Assembly: GCA_963532875.1 (NCBI GenBank)
Contig: CAUSLO010000023.1
Span: forward strand, 1 to 18,239
Direction: 5' to 3'
DNA length: 18,239 nucleotides
DNA from: CAUTUX01 sp963532875
GTDB taxonomy: Bacteria; Bacillota; Clostridia; Christensenellales; CAG-917
The notes under the pieces were generated by a model. That model did no database searches and had not been told where the DNA came from. It was given only the letters and a program-made list of their open reading frames with translations. Made by a program: the position numbers and the translations under genes. Positions 7,646 through 16,836 of the stretch are shown here, piece after piece (the first letter of the stretch is position 1; each line of letters begins with the position of its first letter).

Positions 7646-10600
7646 TTATTCCTCATCTGTCATATGACGATCAACGTATTCTGTATTTTCAACCAATCCG
7701 TTTGCATTTGGTATAACTGTTGTAATGTTTCTATATCTCTTCATACCAGTACCAGCTGGGATTAGTTTACCAATAATTACATTTTCCTTTAATCCGTATA
7801 ATGGGTCTCTCTTATTCTTGATTGCTGCGTCTGTTAGAACCTTTGCTGTCTCTTGGAATGATGCGGCTGATAAGAATGATTCTGAATTCAATGCTGCTTT
7901 TGTTACACCTAACAATGTTCTCTTACCTTTTGCTGGGTTCTTCCCTTGATCTATAACTTCTTGGTTTGTCTTCATATAACGTAATAGGTCTACATAAGTT
8001 CCTGGCAACATGTTTGTATCACCTTGATCTTCAATTAATACCATTCTTAACATTTGTCTAACGATAACTTCAATATGCTTGTCGTTGATTTCAACACCAG
8101 CCATTCTATATGCTGATTGCACTTCTCTTGCGATATATTCTTCCACACCTGCTGTTGATTTAACAACTAACAATTCGTGTGGGTTGATTGAACCTGATGT
8201 TATTGCATCACCTGCTTTAACTTGGTCTCCTTCTTCAACTCTTATCTTTAAACCAAATGGAATTATATATTCTTTTTCTTCAGTTCCTACAACTTTTACA
8301 ATTTCTCTGTTCTTCTTCTTTGAGATACTTACAAATCCATCTATCTCTGAGATAACTGCTTGTCCCTTTGGTTTTCTTGCTTCAAACAATTCTTGAACAC
8401 GTGGAAGACCTTGTGTAATATCATCTCCTGTTGCGACACCACCAGTATGGAAAGTTCTCATTGTCAACTGTGTTCCTGGTTCACCGATTGATTGTGCTGC
8501 TATAATACCTACAGCCTCACCCAACTTAACTGGGTTTCCGCTTCCCATATTCTTTCCATAACATTTTACACAAAGTCCATGTTCACACTTACATGACAAT
8601 ACAGAACGAACTTTTACTTTAACATCTCTAATTGATGTACCAGTTTCATCTGCATGTCTGTATAAAACTTCTTCAATTTCTTTTGCTTGATCTTCTGTGA
8701 TCATTTCATCTTTCTTTACAATTGGTTTTTTTGTAAATGGGTTGACTATATCAACAATTGCAAATCTTCCGCTTAGTCTGTCTGACATTGGTTCAATGAT
8801 GTGTTGTCTTGGGTCTTTTTCTCTTGGTGTCTTTGGCTCAAATATTGCTCCAACCATTTGACCTCTTGTGTCTCCACAGTCGTCTTCTTGAATAATTATT
8901 GAGTGTGCTACGTCAACAAGTCTTCTTGTTAAGTATCCAGAGTCAGCAGTCTTAAGAGCGGTATCTGATAAACCTTTTCTTCCACCGTGTGATGAAATGA
9001 AGTATTCAAGAACTGATAGACCTTCTCTAAATGATGATCTAACTGGCAATTCAATTGTCTTACCTGTAGGGTCTTTCATCAGCCCACGCATACCAGCCAA
9101 CTGTCTAATTTGCTTCATGTCTCCACGAGCACCAGATTTAGCCATCATCCAAATTGGGTTGAAGTCATCTTCAAGATCTTTCTTCAATTCTGTTTCAATT
9201 CTATCTGTTGCATTTTCCCATGCTCTAACTATTTCTGTATATCTTTGATCGCCAGAGATAATACCTTTTGCATATGATCTCTCAATGTTCAAAACTTCTA
9301 ATTCTGCATTTTGAATAATATCTGCTTTTTCGTCTGGGATATGCATATCGAATACGCTGGTCGTAATTGCTCCAACTGTTGAATATTTATATCCAAGTGC
9401 TTTAATTTTATCCAATACAATTGTTGTCTCTGTTGCTCCATGATATTTAAAGCAATGGTCAACAATCATTTGCAACTGTTTCTTCCCGATAGCAATTTGT
9501 TTTTGCCCAAATACATCAATCTGAATTTTCTTTCTGATATTTCCTAAGATTAACAAGCGATCCTTTTCATGGTTCTCGTGAATTAATTCAATATCTCTTT
9601 GAGTTAACTTCTTAAGTTGTTCCCCCTCAGCGATTTTTGAATCTCTCTTAAGGTCAATATCCTTTAATTCTGCAAGTCCTGCATTGATTGCTTTTTCAAT
9701 CTTTTTGATTTGTTCAATTGTTATTTCAGGTATTCTTAACTTTGCTGCCAATTTTACAAGAGCAGAATCAGATGTTTTAAATCCTGACTCATGTTCGCTC
9801 ATTAAGATATCAAATTGACGATTATCAATTGAAGATTCAATACCTAATAGCCCTTCAACTTCTAGTGCTCCGTTATTTGCTGGATCACTTCTGTCAACAA
9901 ACTTCAAGTCTTGTGGTAAGTTTGAGTTGAAGATAAATCTTCCTAGTGTAGAATGAACCATTCTTGATTTTCCACTTAATAACTTAACTCTGATATAGCA
10001 TAGGGCTTGTAAGTCTAATGTCTTCTCTTGATATGCCATCATTGCTTCATCAAATGATGCGAAGTATCTTCCTTCACCTAATGCACCTGGTCTGATTATT
10101 GTTAAATAATATGAACCGATAACCATATCTTGGGTTGGTGATACGATAGGTTTTCCGTCAGATAATTTCAAAATGTTGTTTGTACATAGCATCAAGATTC
10201 TTGCTTCTGCTTGTGCCTCAATTGATAGAGGTAAGTGAACTGCCATTTGGTCTCCGTCAAAGTCAGCGTTAAATGCTCCACAAGCCAATGGGTGTAACTT
10301 AATTGCTCTTCCTTCAACCAATACAGGCTCAAACGCTTGAATACCTAATCTGTGCAATGTAGGAGCACGGTTTAATAATACTGGGTGATCCTTGATGATT
10401 TCTTCCAATACGTCCCATACTTTTTCGTGGTTGCCTTCAATGAACCGCTTTGCACTCTTGATGTTTTGACACCATCCATCTTCAATTAATCTCTTCATTA
10501 TGAATGGTTTAAATAACTCAAGTGCTATTTCCTTTGGTAATCCACATTGATACAACTTGAGTTCTGGTCCTACAACAATAACTGAACGTCCTGAGTAGTC

Positions 10601-11614
10601 AACACGTTTACCAAGCAAGTTCTGACGGAAACGTCCTTGTTTACCTTTCAACATCGCTGTTAAAGATTTCAATTCTCTTCCGCCTGCACCAGTTACTGCC
10701 TTGCCTCTTCTGCCGTTATCTATAAGAGCATCAACTGCCTCTTGTAACATTCTTTTCTCGTTACGAACAATTAGTTCAGGTGCTCCCAACTCTTGTTGTC
10801 TCTTCAAACGATTGTTTCTGTTTATAACTCTTCTGTATAGATCATTCAAATCTGAAGCAGCAAATCTTCCACCGTCTAATTGAACCATAGGTCTTAAGTC
10901 TGGTGGGATTACTGGGATAACGTCCATAACCATCCATTCTGGCTTGTTACCTGTTGCACGGAATGCTTCAACAACTTCCAGTCTCTTTGCTAACTTAGCC
11001 TTTCTGTTTGGTGATGCTGTTGCGATTTCATCTTTTAAGTTTTCGTATTCTTCATCAAGATCAATATCCATCAAAAGTTCCTTAACTGCTTCTGCTCCCA
11101 TTCCTACTTTGAATTCTGATGGTCTATATTTCTCTAATAGTTTACGATATGCATAGTCGTTAATAACTTGCTTTCTCTTAACTTCAACTGCGGCACCAGG
11201 ATCAATAACTACGTATGCTGCGTAATAAATAACTTGCTCAAGTTCCTTAGCAGACATATCAAGTATAATACTAATTCTTGAAGGCGAACCTTTAAAGTAC
11301 CAAATGTGAGTAACTGGCGTCGCCAATTCAATGTGTCCCATTCTTTCTCTACGGACTTTTGATCTTGTAACTTCAACACCGCACTTTTCACAAACAATAC
11401 CTTTATATCTTACTCTCTTATATTTTCCACAATGGCATTCCCAGTCTTTAACAGGCCCAAAAATTTTCTCACAGAACAAGCCATCTCTTTCTGGCTTTTG
11501 AGTCCTATAGTTGATGGTTTCTGATTTTGTTACCTCACCTTTAGACCATGATCTAATTTTCTCTGGTGATGCTATTCCTATTTCTATTGAATCAAAACTG
11601 CTTAACTCGTACAT
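7646..11614 (-). CDS. rpoC: DNA-directed RNA polymerase subunit beta', with a ~120-residue insertion
   Basis: Beta' carries the catalytic magnesium site of RNA polymerase. The start is ATG at 11612-11614 (MYELSSFDSIEIG): AAGGAG (11622-11627) lies 7 nt upstream, and this is the family's usual N-terminus; a frame extending up to 11644 would overlap rpoB. The product is 1322 residues. Domains in order: N-terminal zinc ribbon with Cys60, Cys62, Cys75 and Cys78; catalytic NADFDGD (449-455); bridge helix GARGDMKQIRQLAGMRG (from 828); trigger loop around SSFREGLSVLEYFISSHGG and TADSGYLTRRLVD; second zinc site Cys913, Cys1008, Cys1015 and Cys1018; GEAVGIIAAQSIGEPGTQL after it. Between DRSDP (574-578) and GKKQLQMIVDHC (from about 710) lies about 120 residues of charged, helix-like sequence where, from memory, other Clostridia have about ten. 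Removing it leaves about 1200 residues, the usual Bacillota length. metK follows after 2 nt. Confidence 0.98.
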   Translation of the reverse strand: MYELSSFDSIEIGIASPEKIRSWSKGEVTKSETINYRTQKPERDGLFCEKIFGPVKDWECHCGKYKRVRYKGIVCEKCGVEVTRSKVRRERMGHIELATPVTHIWYFKGSPSRISIILDMSAKELEQVIYYAAYVVIDPGAAVEVKRKQVINDYAYRKLLEKYRPSEFKVGMGAEAVKELLMDIDLDEEYENLKDEIATASPNRKAKLAKRLEVVEAFRATGNKPEWMVMDVIPVIPPDLRPMVQLDGGRFAASDLNDLYRRVINRNNRLKRQQELGAPELIVRNEKRMLQEAVDALIDNGRRGKAVTGAGGRELKSLTAMLKGKQGRFRQNLLGKRVDYSGRSVIVVGPELKLYQCGLPKEIALELFKPFIMKRLIEDGWCQNIKSAKRFIEGNHEKVWDVLEEIIKDHPVLLNRAPTLHRLGIQAFEPVLVEGRAIKLHPLACGAFNADFDGDQMAVHLPLSIEAQAEARILMLCTNNILKLSDGKPIVSPTQDMVIGSYYLTIIRPGALGEGRYFASFDEAMMAYQEKTLDLQALCYIRVKLLSGKSRMVHSTLGRFIFNSNLPQDLKFVDRSDPANNGALEVEGLLGIESSIDNRQFDILMSEHESGFKTSDSALVKLAAKLRIPEITIEQIKKIEKAINAGLAELKDIDLKRDSKIAEGEQLKKLTQRDIELIHENHEKDRLLILGNIRKKIQIDVFGQKQIAIGKKQLQMIVDHCFKYHGATETTIVLDKIKALGYKYSTVGAITTSVFDMHIPDEKADIIQNAELEVLNIERSYAKGIISGDQRYTEIVRAWENATDRIETELKKDLEDDFNPIWMMAKSGARGDMKQIRQLAGMRGLMKDPTGKTIELPVRSSFREGLSVLEYFISSHGGRKGLSDTALKTADSGYLTRRLVDVAHSIIIQEDDCGDTRGQMVGAIFEPKTPREKDPRQHIIEPMSDRLSGRFAIVDIVNPFTKKPIVKKDEMITEDQAKEIEEVLYRHADETGTSIRDVKVKVRSVLSCKCEHGLCVKCYGKNMGSGNPVKLGEAVGIIAAQSIGEPGTQLTMRTFHTGGVATGDDITQGLPRVQELFEARKPKGQAVISEIDGFVSISKKKNREIVKVVGTEEKEYIIPFGLKIRVEEGDQVKAGDAITSGSINPHELLVVKSTAGVEEYIAREVQSAYRMAGVEINDKHIEVIVRQMLRMVLIEDQGDTNMLPGTYVDLLRYMKTNQEVIDQGKNPAKGKRTLLGVTKAALNSESFLSAASFQETAKVLTDAAIKNKRDPLYGLKENVIIGKLIPAGTGMKRYRNITTVIPNANGLVENTEYVDRHMTDEE

Positions 11615-11618
11615 TGTT

Positions 11619-14600
11619 TTACTCCTTATTCTCGTCGTCGCCACCTAGTAACGAACTCAAAATATCAAATCCACCGATTTCTTCTTTTTCATCATCAGCC
11701 TTTACCCCGATTAACTCTGCCAAGGCTTCAATTTCACTCATATTGCCGTCGCCAAGTTTTCCAGAAATATCAATTTCAACTTTCTCTCTCTCTTTTTCCA
11801 TTCTTGTTGGAATTTCAAAATCTTCATGTGGTGAGTAGTCTCTTATCTTAATTTCATTGTTGTCGTCTGTAAGAACCTTAAGATCCAAACCAATGCTTTG
11901 AAGTTCCTTAACAAGAACTTTAAATGATTCTGGAATACCTGGTTCTGCAACGTGTGTTCCCTTAACGATTGACTCGTATGTCTTAACTCTACCTGCAACG
12001 TCGTCAGACTTAACTGTGATCATTTCTTGTAGGATATTTGATGCACCATATGCTTCAAGTGCCCAAACTTCCATTTCTCCCAATCTTTGTCCACCGAATT
12101 GTGCCTTACCACCTAATGGTTGTTGTGTTACAACTGAGTATGGTCCAACGCTTCGTGCGTGAATTTTATCTGCAACCAAGTGTCCTAGTTTGAGGTAATA
12201 CATGTATCCAACAGTAACTGGATTTTCAAACTTCTCACCAGTTCTACCGTCATATACATCTATCTTTCCGTCTACCTTTCCGCTCTTGTTGCAAATCTTT
12301 GCTTCTTTAAATAATGCCTTGATGTCTTGCTCGCTTGCTCCATCAAATACTGGAGTTGCAACTTTCCATCCCATCATCTTTGCGATGTATCCCAAGTGAA
12401 CTTCAAGAACTTGTCCGATGTTCATACGTGATGGAACACCCAATGGGTTAAGTACGATTTGTAATGGTGTACCGTCTTCTAGATATGGCATATCTTCTCT
12501 TGGTAATACTCTTGAGATAACACCCTTGTTACCATGACGTCCTGCCATCTTATCCCCAACAGATATCTTTCTCTTTTGTGCGATATATACACGTACTAAT
12601 ACGTTTACTCCAGGATTTAATTCATCCTTGTTCTTTCGTGTAAATGTCTTAACATCTACAACAACACCGCCCTGTCCGTTAGGTACTCTCAATGATGTAT
12701 CCTTTACGTCTTTTGTCTTGTCTGAGAAGATTGCTCTTAAAAGTCTTTCTTCTGGTGTTGGTTCGCTTTCACCCTTTGGAGTTACTTTACCAACCAAGAT
12801 ATCTCCTGCTTTAACTTCAGCACCTACTCTGATGATTCCTTCTTCTGTTAAGTTCTTTAGTGCATCTTCTGACAAGTTTGGAATATCTCTTGTTATTTGT
12901 TCTGCTCCTAACTTTGTGTCTCTTGATTCTAATTCATATTCTTCAATGTGAATTGATGTGAATGTGTCATCTTTTACAAGATCTTCACTGATTAAGATAG
13001 CATCTTCGTAGTTGTATCCTTCCCATGACATGAAACCTACTAAAACGTTTCTTCCTAGTGCCAACTCACCTTTGTCTGTTGCTGGACCGTCTGCAAGAAC
13101 TGTTCCTTCTTTTATCATTTCTCCATTATCATCATATTCAGGGCCACTTACTCTGTCGCCCTTGTTTACGATTGGGAATTGGTTAATACATGTTGATTGG
13201 TTACTTCTTTGGAACTTTGATAAATGATACTCTTGGTATGTTCCATCATCTGCTTTAATTCTAATTAACTCAGAATCTACATAATCAACAACACCGTCTT
13301 TTTCTGAAATCTTTAGTACCCCACTGTCATATGCAATTCTGTGTTCTACACCAGTTGCGATAATTGGGGCTTCTGTTTTTAAAAGTGGAACTGCTTGACG
13401 TTGCATGTTTGATCCCATTAATGCTCTGTTTGTATCGTCGTTTTCTAAGAATGGGATTAATGCTGTCGCTACTGAAACCAATTGCTTTGGTGATACGTCC
13501 ATATAGTCAACGTTGTCTCTTTTTACTTCTCTGATATCGTTCTTAACCCTACACATAACACGTACATTTTCAAACCACCCATTCTTGTCTAGTGGTTCGT
13601 TTGCTTGGGCTACGATATATTTATCCTCTTCATCTGCTGACATATATACGATTTCATTTGTAACTTTCTTAGAATCCTTATCAACTCTTCTATATGCAGT
13701 TTCAATGAATCCGTACTCGTTAATTTTCGCATATGTTGCCAAAGAAGATATAAGACCAATGTTTGCACCTTCTGGAGTTTCAATAGGACAAATTCTTCCA
13801 TAGTGTGAGTAGTGAACGTCTCGAACTTCAAATCCTGCTCTTTCTCTGTTCAAACCTCCAGGTCCTAAAGCAGATAACTTTCTCTTGTGAGTTAATTCTG
13901 CTATTGGGTTTGGTTGGTCCATGAATTGTGAAAGTTGTGATGATCCAAAGAACTCTTTGATAATGCTTGTAATTGGTTTAATATTGATAACGCTTGATGG
14001 TCTAACTTCTGTCTCTTGATTGATTTGAGTTGCATTAAGTCTATCCTTAATAACTCTCTCCATTCTTGAGATACCAATTCTGAATTGGTTTTGTAGCAAT
14101 TCTCCAACTGACCTAACCCTTCTATTTGATAGATGGTCAATGTCGTCGCAAGAACCGAATCCGTGGGTTAACCCTATGTTGTAACTTACTGTTGCTACAA
14201 TATCATCTAATGAAATGTGTTTCATTATCAATTCATCTTTTCTTGCTCTCACTAAATCAATTCTTCTCTCTTTGCTTCTTTCTTCTTTTAAGATTTGTTG
14301 AAGTGCTGGATAATATACCTTTTCATTGATTCCAATTTCTTTTGGATTGCACTTAACAAATGCATCTAAGTCTACTGTGTTGTTTCCTATTACTTTATAT
14401 GAACAGTCATTTCCATCAGCATCTTTGTACATCAAGTTAACTGTATTTACTGCATTGTTTTGGATGAACTTTGCTTGCTCTGCTGTTATAACTTCTCCTT
14501 TCTTTGCAAGTACTTCTCCAGTTAAAGGGCTTAAGATATCTTCTGCTGGTTTGTGTCCAACAATTCTTTCTTCAATTGCAAGTTTTAAATTATATTTATA

Positions 14601-15458
14601 TCTACCAACACGTGCTAGTTCATATCTTTTGTAATCATAGAATGTGTTTTGAATTAACTTCTCAGCACCTTCTCTTGTTGGAATTTCACCTTGTTTCAAT
14701 GCCATAAATAAGGTTCTTAGACCATACTCAATGTCTTTGCCACCGTCTTTAGCATCCTTCCCCATGTCTTTATCGCATGTCTCTTTCAACATTTTCTCTT
14801 CGCCGAAAAGACCTAATATCTCGGTATCTGTTCCGAACCCCAATGCTCTTAAAAATGCTGTTGCTGTTATCTTCTTTGCTTTATCAACATGAACATATAA
14901 AATACCTTGTGCGTCTTGTACAAATTCTAACCAAGCACCCCTGTTAGGAATTACTGTTGTGTTGAATCTTTCAATACCATTTTTATCAAGTACTGCTTCG
15001 TTATATATCCCTGGGCTTCTTACCAATTGGCTAACTACAACTCTTTCTGCTCCATTAACAACAAATGAGCCAGAATCGGTCATGATAGGCAAATCACCAA
15101 AGAATACGTCTTCTATGATAGGTGCTACTTCAATTTCGTTTTCTGCCTTTATACTCTTGATTTTTACCTTAACCTTCAAAGGTAGAGAATACGTTGCATC
15201 TCTATCTTTACATTCTTTAATAGAATATTTTGGTTCACCTTCTAGATGGTGCTCCAAGAAAGTTAATTGATAGTTTCCACCACTATCAACAATTGGTGAA
15301 TAATCATCGAGAACTTCTTTAATTCCTTCGCCAAGAAAATTTTGATACGACTTCTTTTGAGCATCAATTAAAAATGGAATTCTTAGAATATTTTTTATCT
15401 TAGAAAAATCTTTTCTTTTTGTGATTCCATACATTTCGTCGTGGTACATTTCAGCCAT
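11619..15458 (-). CDS. rpoB: DNA-directed RNA polymerase subunit beta
   Basis: Beta forms one pincer of the core RNA polymerase together with beta'. The 1279-residue product is typical or slightly long for Clostridia. Landmarks include DDIDHLSNRRVRSVGE, the rifampicin-region FFGSSQLSQFMDQ followed by THKRKLSALGPGG (about 502-535), GDKMAGRHGNKG (968-979), GVPSRMNIGQV and GGKAQFGGQRLGEMEVWALE near the C-terminus, plus an acidic tail ending DDENKE. The ATG at 15456-15458 has AAGGAG (15469-15474) 10 nt upstream, a slightly long spacing; an out-of-frame ATG at 15465 lies closer. At residue 527 the usual Arg of the rifampicin pocket (E. coli Arg529) is Lys. rplK-rplA-rplJ-rplL, which usually precede rpoB, are absent; ispDF takes that place. 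rpoC follows after 4 nt, with its ribosome-binding site inside the end of rpoB. Confidence 0.98.
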   Translation of the reverse strand: MAEMYHDEMYGITKRKDFSKIKNILRIPFLIDAQKKSYQNFLGEGIKEVLDDYSPIVDSGGNYQLTFLEHHLEGEPKYSIKECKDRDATYSLPLKVKVKIKSIKAENEIEVAPIIEDVFFGDLPIMTDSGSFVVNGAERVVVSQLVRSPGIYNEAVLDKNGIERFNTTVIPNRGAWLEFVQDAQGILYVHVDKAKKITATAFLRALGFGTDTEILGLFGEEKMLKETCDKDMGKDAKDGGKDIEYGLRTLFMALKQGEIPTREGAEKLIQNTFYDYKRYELARVGRYKYNLKLAIEERIVGHKPAEDILSPLTGEVLAKKGEVITAEQAKFIQNNAVNTVNLMYKDADGNDCSYKVIGNNTVDLDAFVKCNPKEIGINEKVYYPALQQILKEERSKERRIDLVRARKDELIMKHISLDDIVATVSYNIGLTHGFGSCDDIDHLSNRRVRSVGELLQNQFRIGISRMERVIKDRLNATQINQETEVRPSSVINIKPITSIIKEFFGSSQLSQFMDQPNPIAELTHKRKLSALGPGGLNRERAGFEVRDVHYSHYGRICPIETPEGANIGLISSLATYAKINEYGFIETAYRRVDKDSKKVTNEIVYMSADEEDKYIVAQANEPLDKNGWFENVRVMCRVKNDIREVKRDNVDYMDVSPKQLVSVATALIPFLENDDTNRALMGSNMQRQAVPLLKTEAPIIATGVEHRIAYDSGVLKISEKDGVVDYVDSELIRIKADDGTYQEYHLSKFQRSNQSTCINQFPIVNKGDRVSGPEYDDNGEMIKEGTVLADGPATDKGELALGRNVLVGFMSWEGYNYEDAILISEDLVKDDTFTSIHIEEYELESRDTKLGAEQITRDIPNLSEDALKNLTEEGIIRVGAEVKAGDILVGKVTPKGESEPTPEERLLRAIFSDKTKDVKDTSLRVPNGQGGVVVDVKTFTRKNKDELNPGVNVLVRVYIAQKRKISVGDKMAGRHGNKGVISRVLPREDMPYLEDGTPLQIVLNPLGVPSRMNIGQVLEVHLGYIAKMMGWKVATPVFDGASEQDIKALFKEAKICNKSGKVDGKIDVYDGRTGEKFENPVTVGYMYYLKLGHLVADKIHARSVGPYSVVTQQPLGGKAQFGGQRLGEMEVWALEAYGASNILQEMITVKSDDVAGRVKTYESIVKGTHVAEPGIPESFKVLVKELQSIGLDLKVLTDDNNEIKIRDYSPHEDFEIPTRMEKEREKVEIDISGKLGDGNMSEIEALAELIGVKADDEKEEIGGFDILSSLLGGDDENKE

Positions 15459-15571
15459 TATACATTTACTCCTTATAATTAATTAGGCAAATTAATGCTA
15501 AATACCCCAACCCAAGTATTAGTATAGATACAAGGTTTTTGAGAATTTTTTAAAACATTTTGCAATATAAG

Positions 15572-15600
15572 ATAATATCATTGCACGTGTACATAGTCAA
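15572..15600 (-). promoter_or_regulatory. Sigma-A-type promoter for rpoB-rpoC and downstream genes
   Basis: On the minus strand TTGACT (15595-15600) is followed by exactly 17 nt and TATTAT (15572-15577), five of six matches at each box. An A5T3 tract abuts the -35, like an UP element, and the spacer holds the palindrome CACGTG. A start near 15565 would give a leader of about 105 nt. That leader includes a possible hairpin, CTAAATAC (15498-15505) against GTATTAG (15516-15522), whose 10-nt minus-strand loop is TTGGGTTGGG. No known leader family was recognised in it. Confidence 0.75.
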
Positions 15601-15715
15601 TTAAATTTTTAACTTTTCCCGGGGAAATTTTTTGCCTTCGCAGATTTTTCCAAATCTCGCTTCAGCATTCTGTCTTCGTGTTTCACGAAAAATTTTTACT
15701 TCTAGCCCGCACTCT
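15601..15715 (-). other. Hairpin-rich gap between ispDF and the rpoB promoter
   Basis: No protein is recognisable. Three short inverted repeats occur in about 80 bp: TTCGTG-TTT-CACGAA (15675-15689), AGATTT-TTCC-AAATCT (15642-15657, which on the minus strand closes a GGAA tetraloop), and TTTCC-CGG-GGAAA near 15614-15627. On the minus strand none is followed by a clear U tract, so a canonical terminator for ispDF is not evident and read-through into rpoB is possible. In the plus direction the third is followed by T6, but no plus-strand gene exists for it to terminate. Confidence 0.5.
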
Positions 15716-16810
15716 CTATATCCTCTCTAGCAAAGCAGAAGCATATGATGCTATTGCCTCGCCTTTCCCAATTTCTCCAACTTCCTCATTTGTTGTTGCA
15801 GTTATTCCAACCTTTCTCGTTTCTATCTCCAAAACTTGAGCGATAACTTTTTTCATGTCTCTTATATATTCTGCTATCTTCGGCTTTTCAAGTATTATAC
15901 AAATTGAAACATTTACTATTCTGTATTTTTCTTCTTTCATTATCTCAGCAACCTTATGTAGCATATTTATGCTACTTTCGCCATCATACTTAGGGTCGTC
16001 AACTGGAAAATAATGCCCTATGTCTTTTTTGCCCAAGGCAGACAATATAGCGTCCATTAAGGCATGAACTGGAATATCTCCGTCAGAATGTGCTATTGGG
16101 ACTTTATTAAACTTTATTGGGACTCCACACAACTTTAAACCGTTTCCTTTCTCAAGCCGGTGCACATCGTAACCAACACCAAATAAATTTTCTTTTATGT
16201 CATCTGGGGTAGTAATCTTTATATTTTTTTTATCTCCAAGTATTGCATTTGGTTGTTTGCCACATCTAAGCAACAAAGAAATTTCATCATGAAACTCTTC
16301 GTTACTTTCCTTGTATGCCTCTACTAGCATTGCTTTATTCAGACAAAATGGAGTTTGTATAGCAAGATATTTTTCTCTGTTTGCAACCCTTAGTCCCTCA
16401 CCCTTCTCAACAATTGAGTCTTCTATATTAGTGTATGCAAATGCTCCAACCTCATTAACTCCTTCAATTACTCTTTCAACTAGTTCTTTAGTAGCATATG
16501 GTCGGGCACCATCATGAATGATGACATAATCACAATTGCCAACACTTTCCAAACCTTTAAGTACGCTTTCTGTTCTCGTATTGCCACCAACTTGAATTAC
16601 TACTTTTTCATCGGTGAACATTTCAATTACTTGCTCAAAGTTGTCTCTACTAACCACAACAACTATTCTTTTAATATTTTCAAACCCTAAAAAAACAGAA
16701 ACACTGTTTTCTAAAACAGTGCTCCCATTGCTTAATCTGTATAAGATTTTGTCTTGTCCAAATCTTTCTCCCAACCCTGCTGCTGGAATAATAACCGAAT
16801 ATTTCTTCAC
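15716..16810 (-). CDS. ispDF: Bifunctional IspDF: MEP cytidylyltransferase / MEcPP synthase
   Basis: This is a fusion of two enzymes of the MEP isoprenoid pathway. IspD (residues about 1-207) makes CDP-methylerythritol from MEP and CTP; IspF (about 209-364) cyclises the phosphorylated product to MEcPP. IspD motifs are PAAGLGERFG (9-18) with Lys21, and HDGARP (99-104). IspF zinc ligands align as Asp215, His217 and His249, within GVGYDVHRL and AHSDGDIPVHAL, with DIGHYFP and ATTNEEVG further on. In IspF the usual 'KATT..LGF.G' reads TATT..VGEIG, a mild divergence. The GTG at 16808-16810 is preferred over the TTG two codons upstream because AAGAG (16819-16823) lies 8 nt before GTG but only 2-3 nt before TTG. 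It follows rpsI by 26 nt and probably shares its transcript. IspF alone is trimeric, so the fusion likely oligomerises through that domain (inference). Confidence 0.95.
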   Translation of the reverse strand: MKKYSVIIPAAGLGERFGQDKILYRLSNGSTVLENSVSVFLGFENIKRIVVVVSRDNFEQVIEMFTDEKVVIQVGGNTRTESVLKGLESVGNCDYVIIHDGARPYATKELVERVIEGVNEVGAFAYTNIEDSIVEKGEGLRVANREKYLAIQTPFCLNKAMLVEAYKESNEEFHDEISLLLRCGKQPNAILGDKKNIKITTPDDIKENLFGVGYDVHRLEKGNGLKLCGVPIKFNKVPIAHSDGDIPVHALMDAILSALGKKDIGHYFPVDDPKYDGESSINMLHKVAEIMKEEKYRIVNVSICIILEKPKIAEYIRDMKKVIAQVLEIETRKVGITATTNEEVGEIGKGEAIASYASALLERI

Positions 16811-16836
16811 GGACAAAACTCTTTTTAAATCTACAA

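Noticed and set aside
7644..7660. A SAM riboswitch controlling metK
   Set aside because: Only 2 nt separate rpoC and metK, so no leader exists and nothing resembling a SAM aptamer is present.
11615..11644. Extended rpoC start giving ten extra residues (MATTRIRSKT)
   Set aside because: It overlaps the end of rpoB, lacks a suitable ribosome-binding site, and homologues begin at MYELSSF, which has AAGGAG 7 nt upstream.
15614..15633. TTTCC-CGG-GGAAA followed by T6 as an intrinsic terminator
   Set aside because: The T run follows only in the plus direction, where there is no gene to terminate; the stem is also short.
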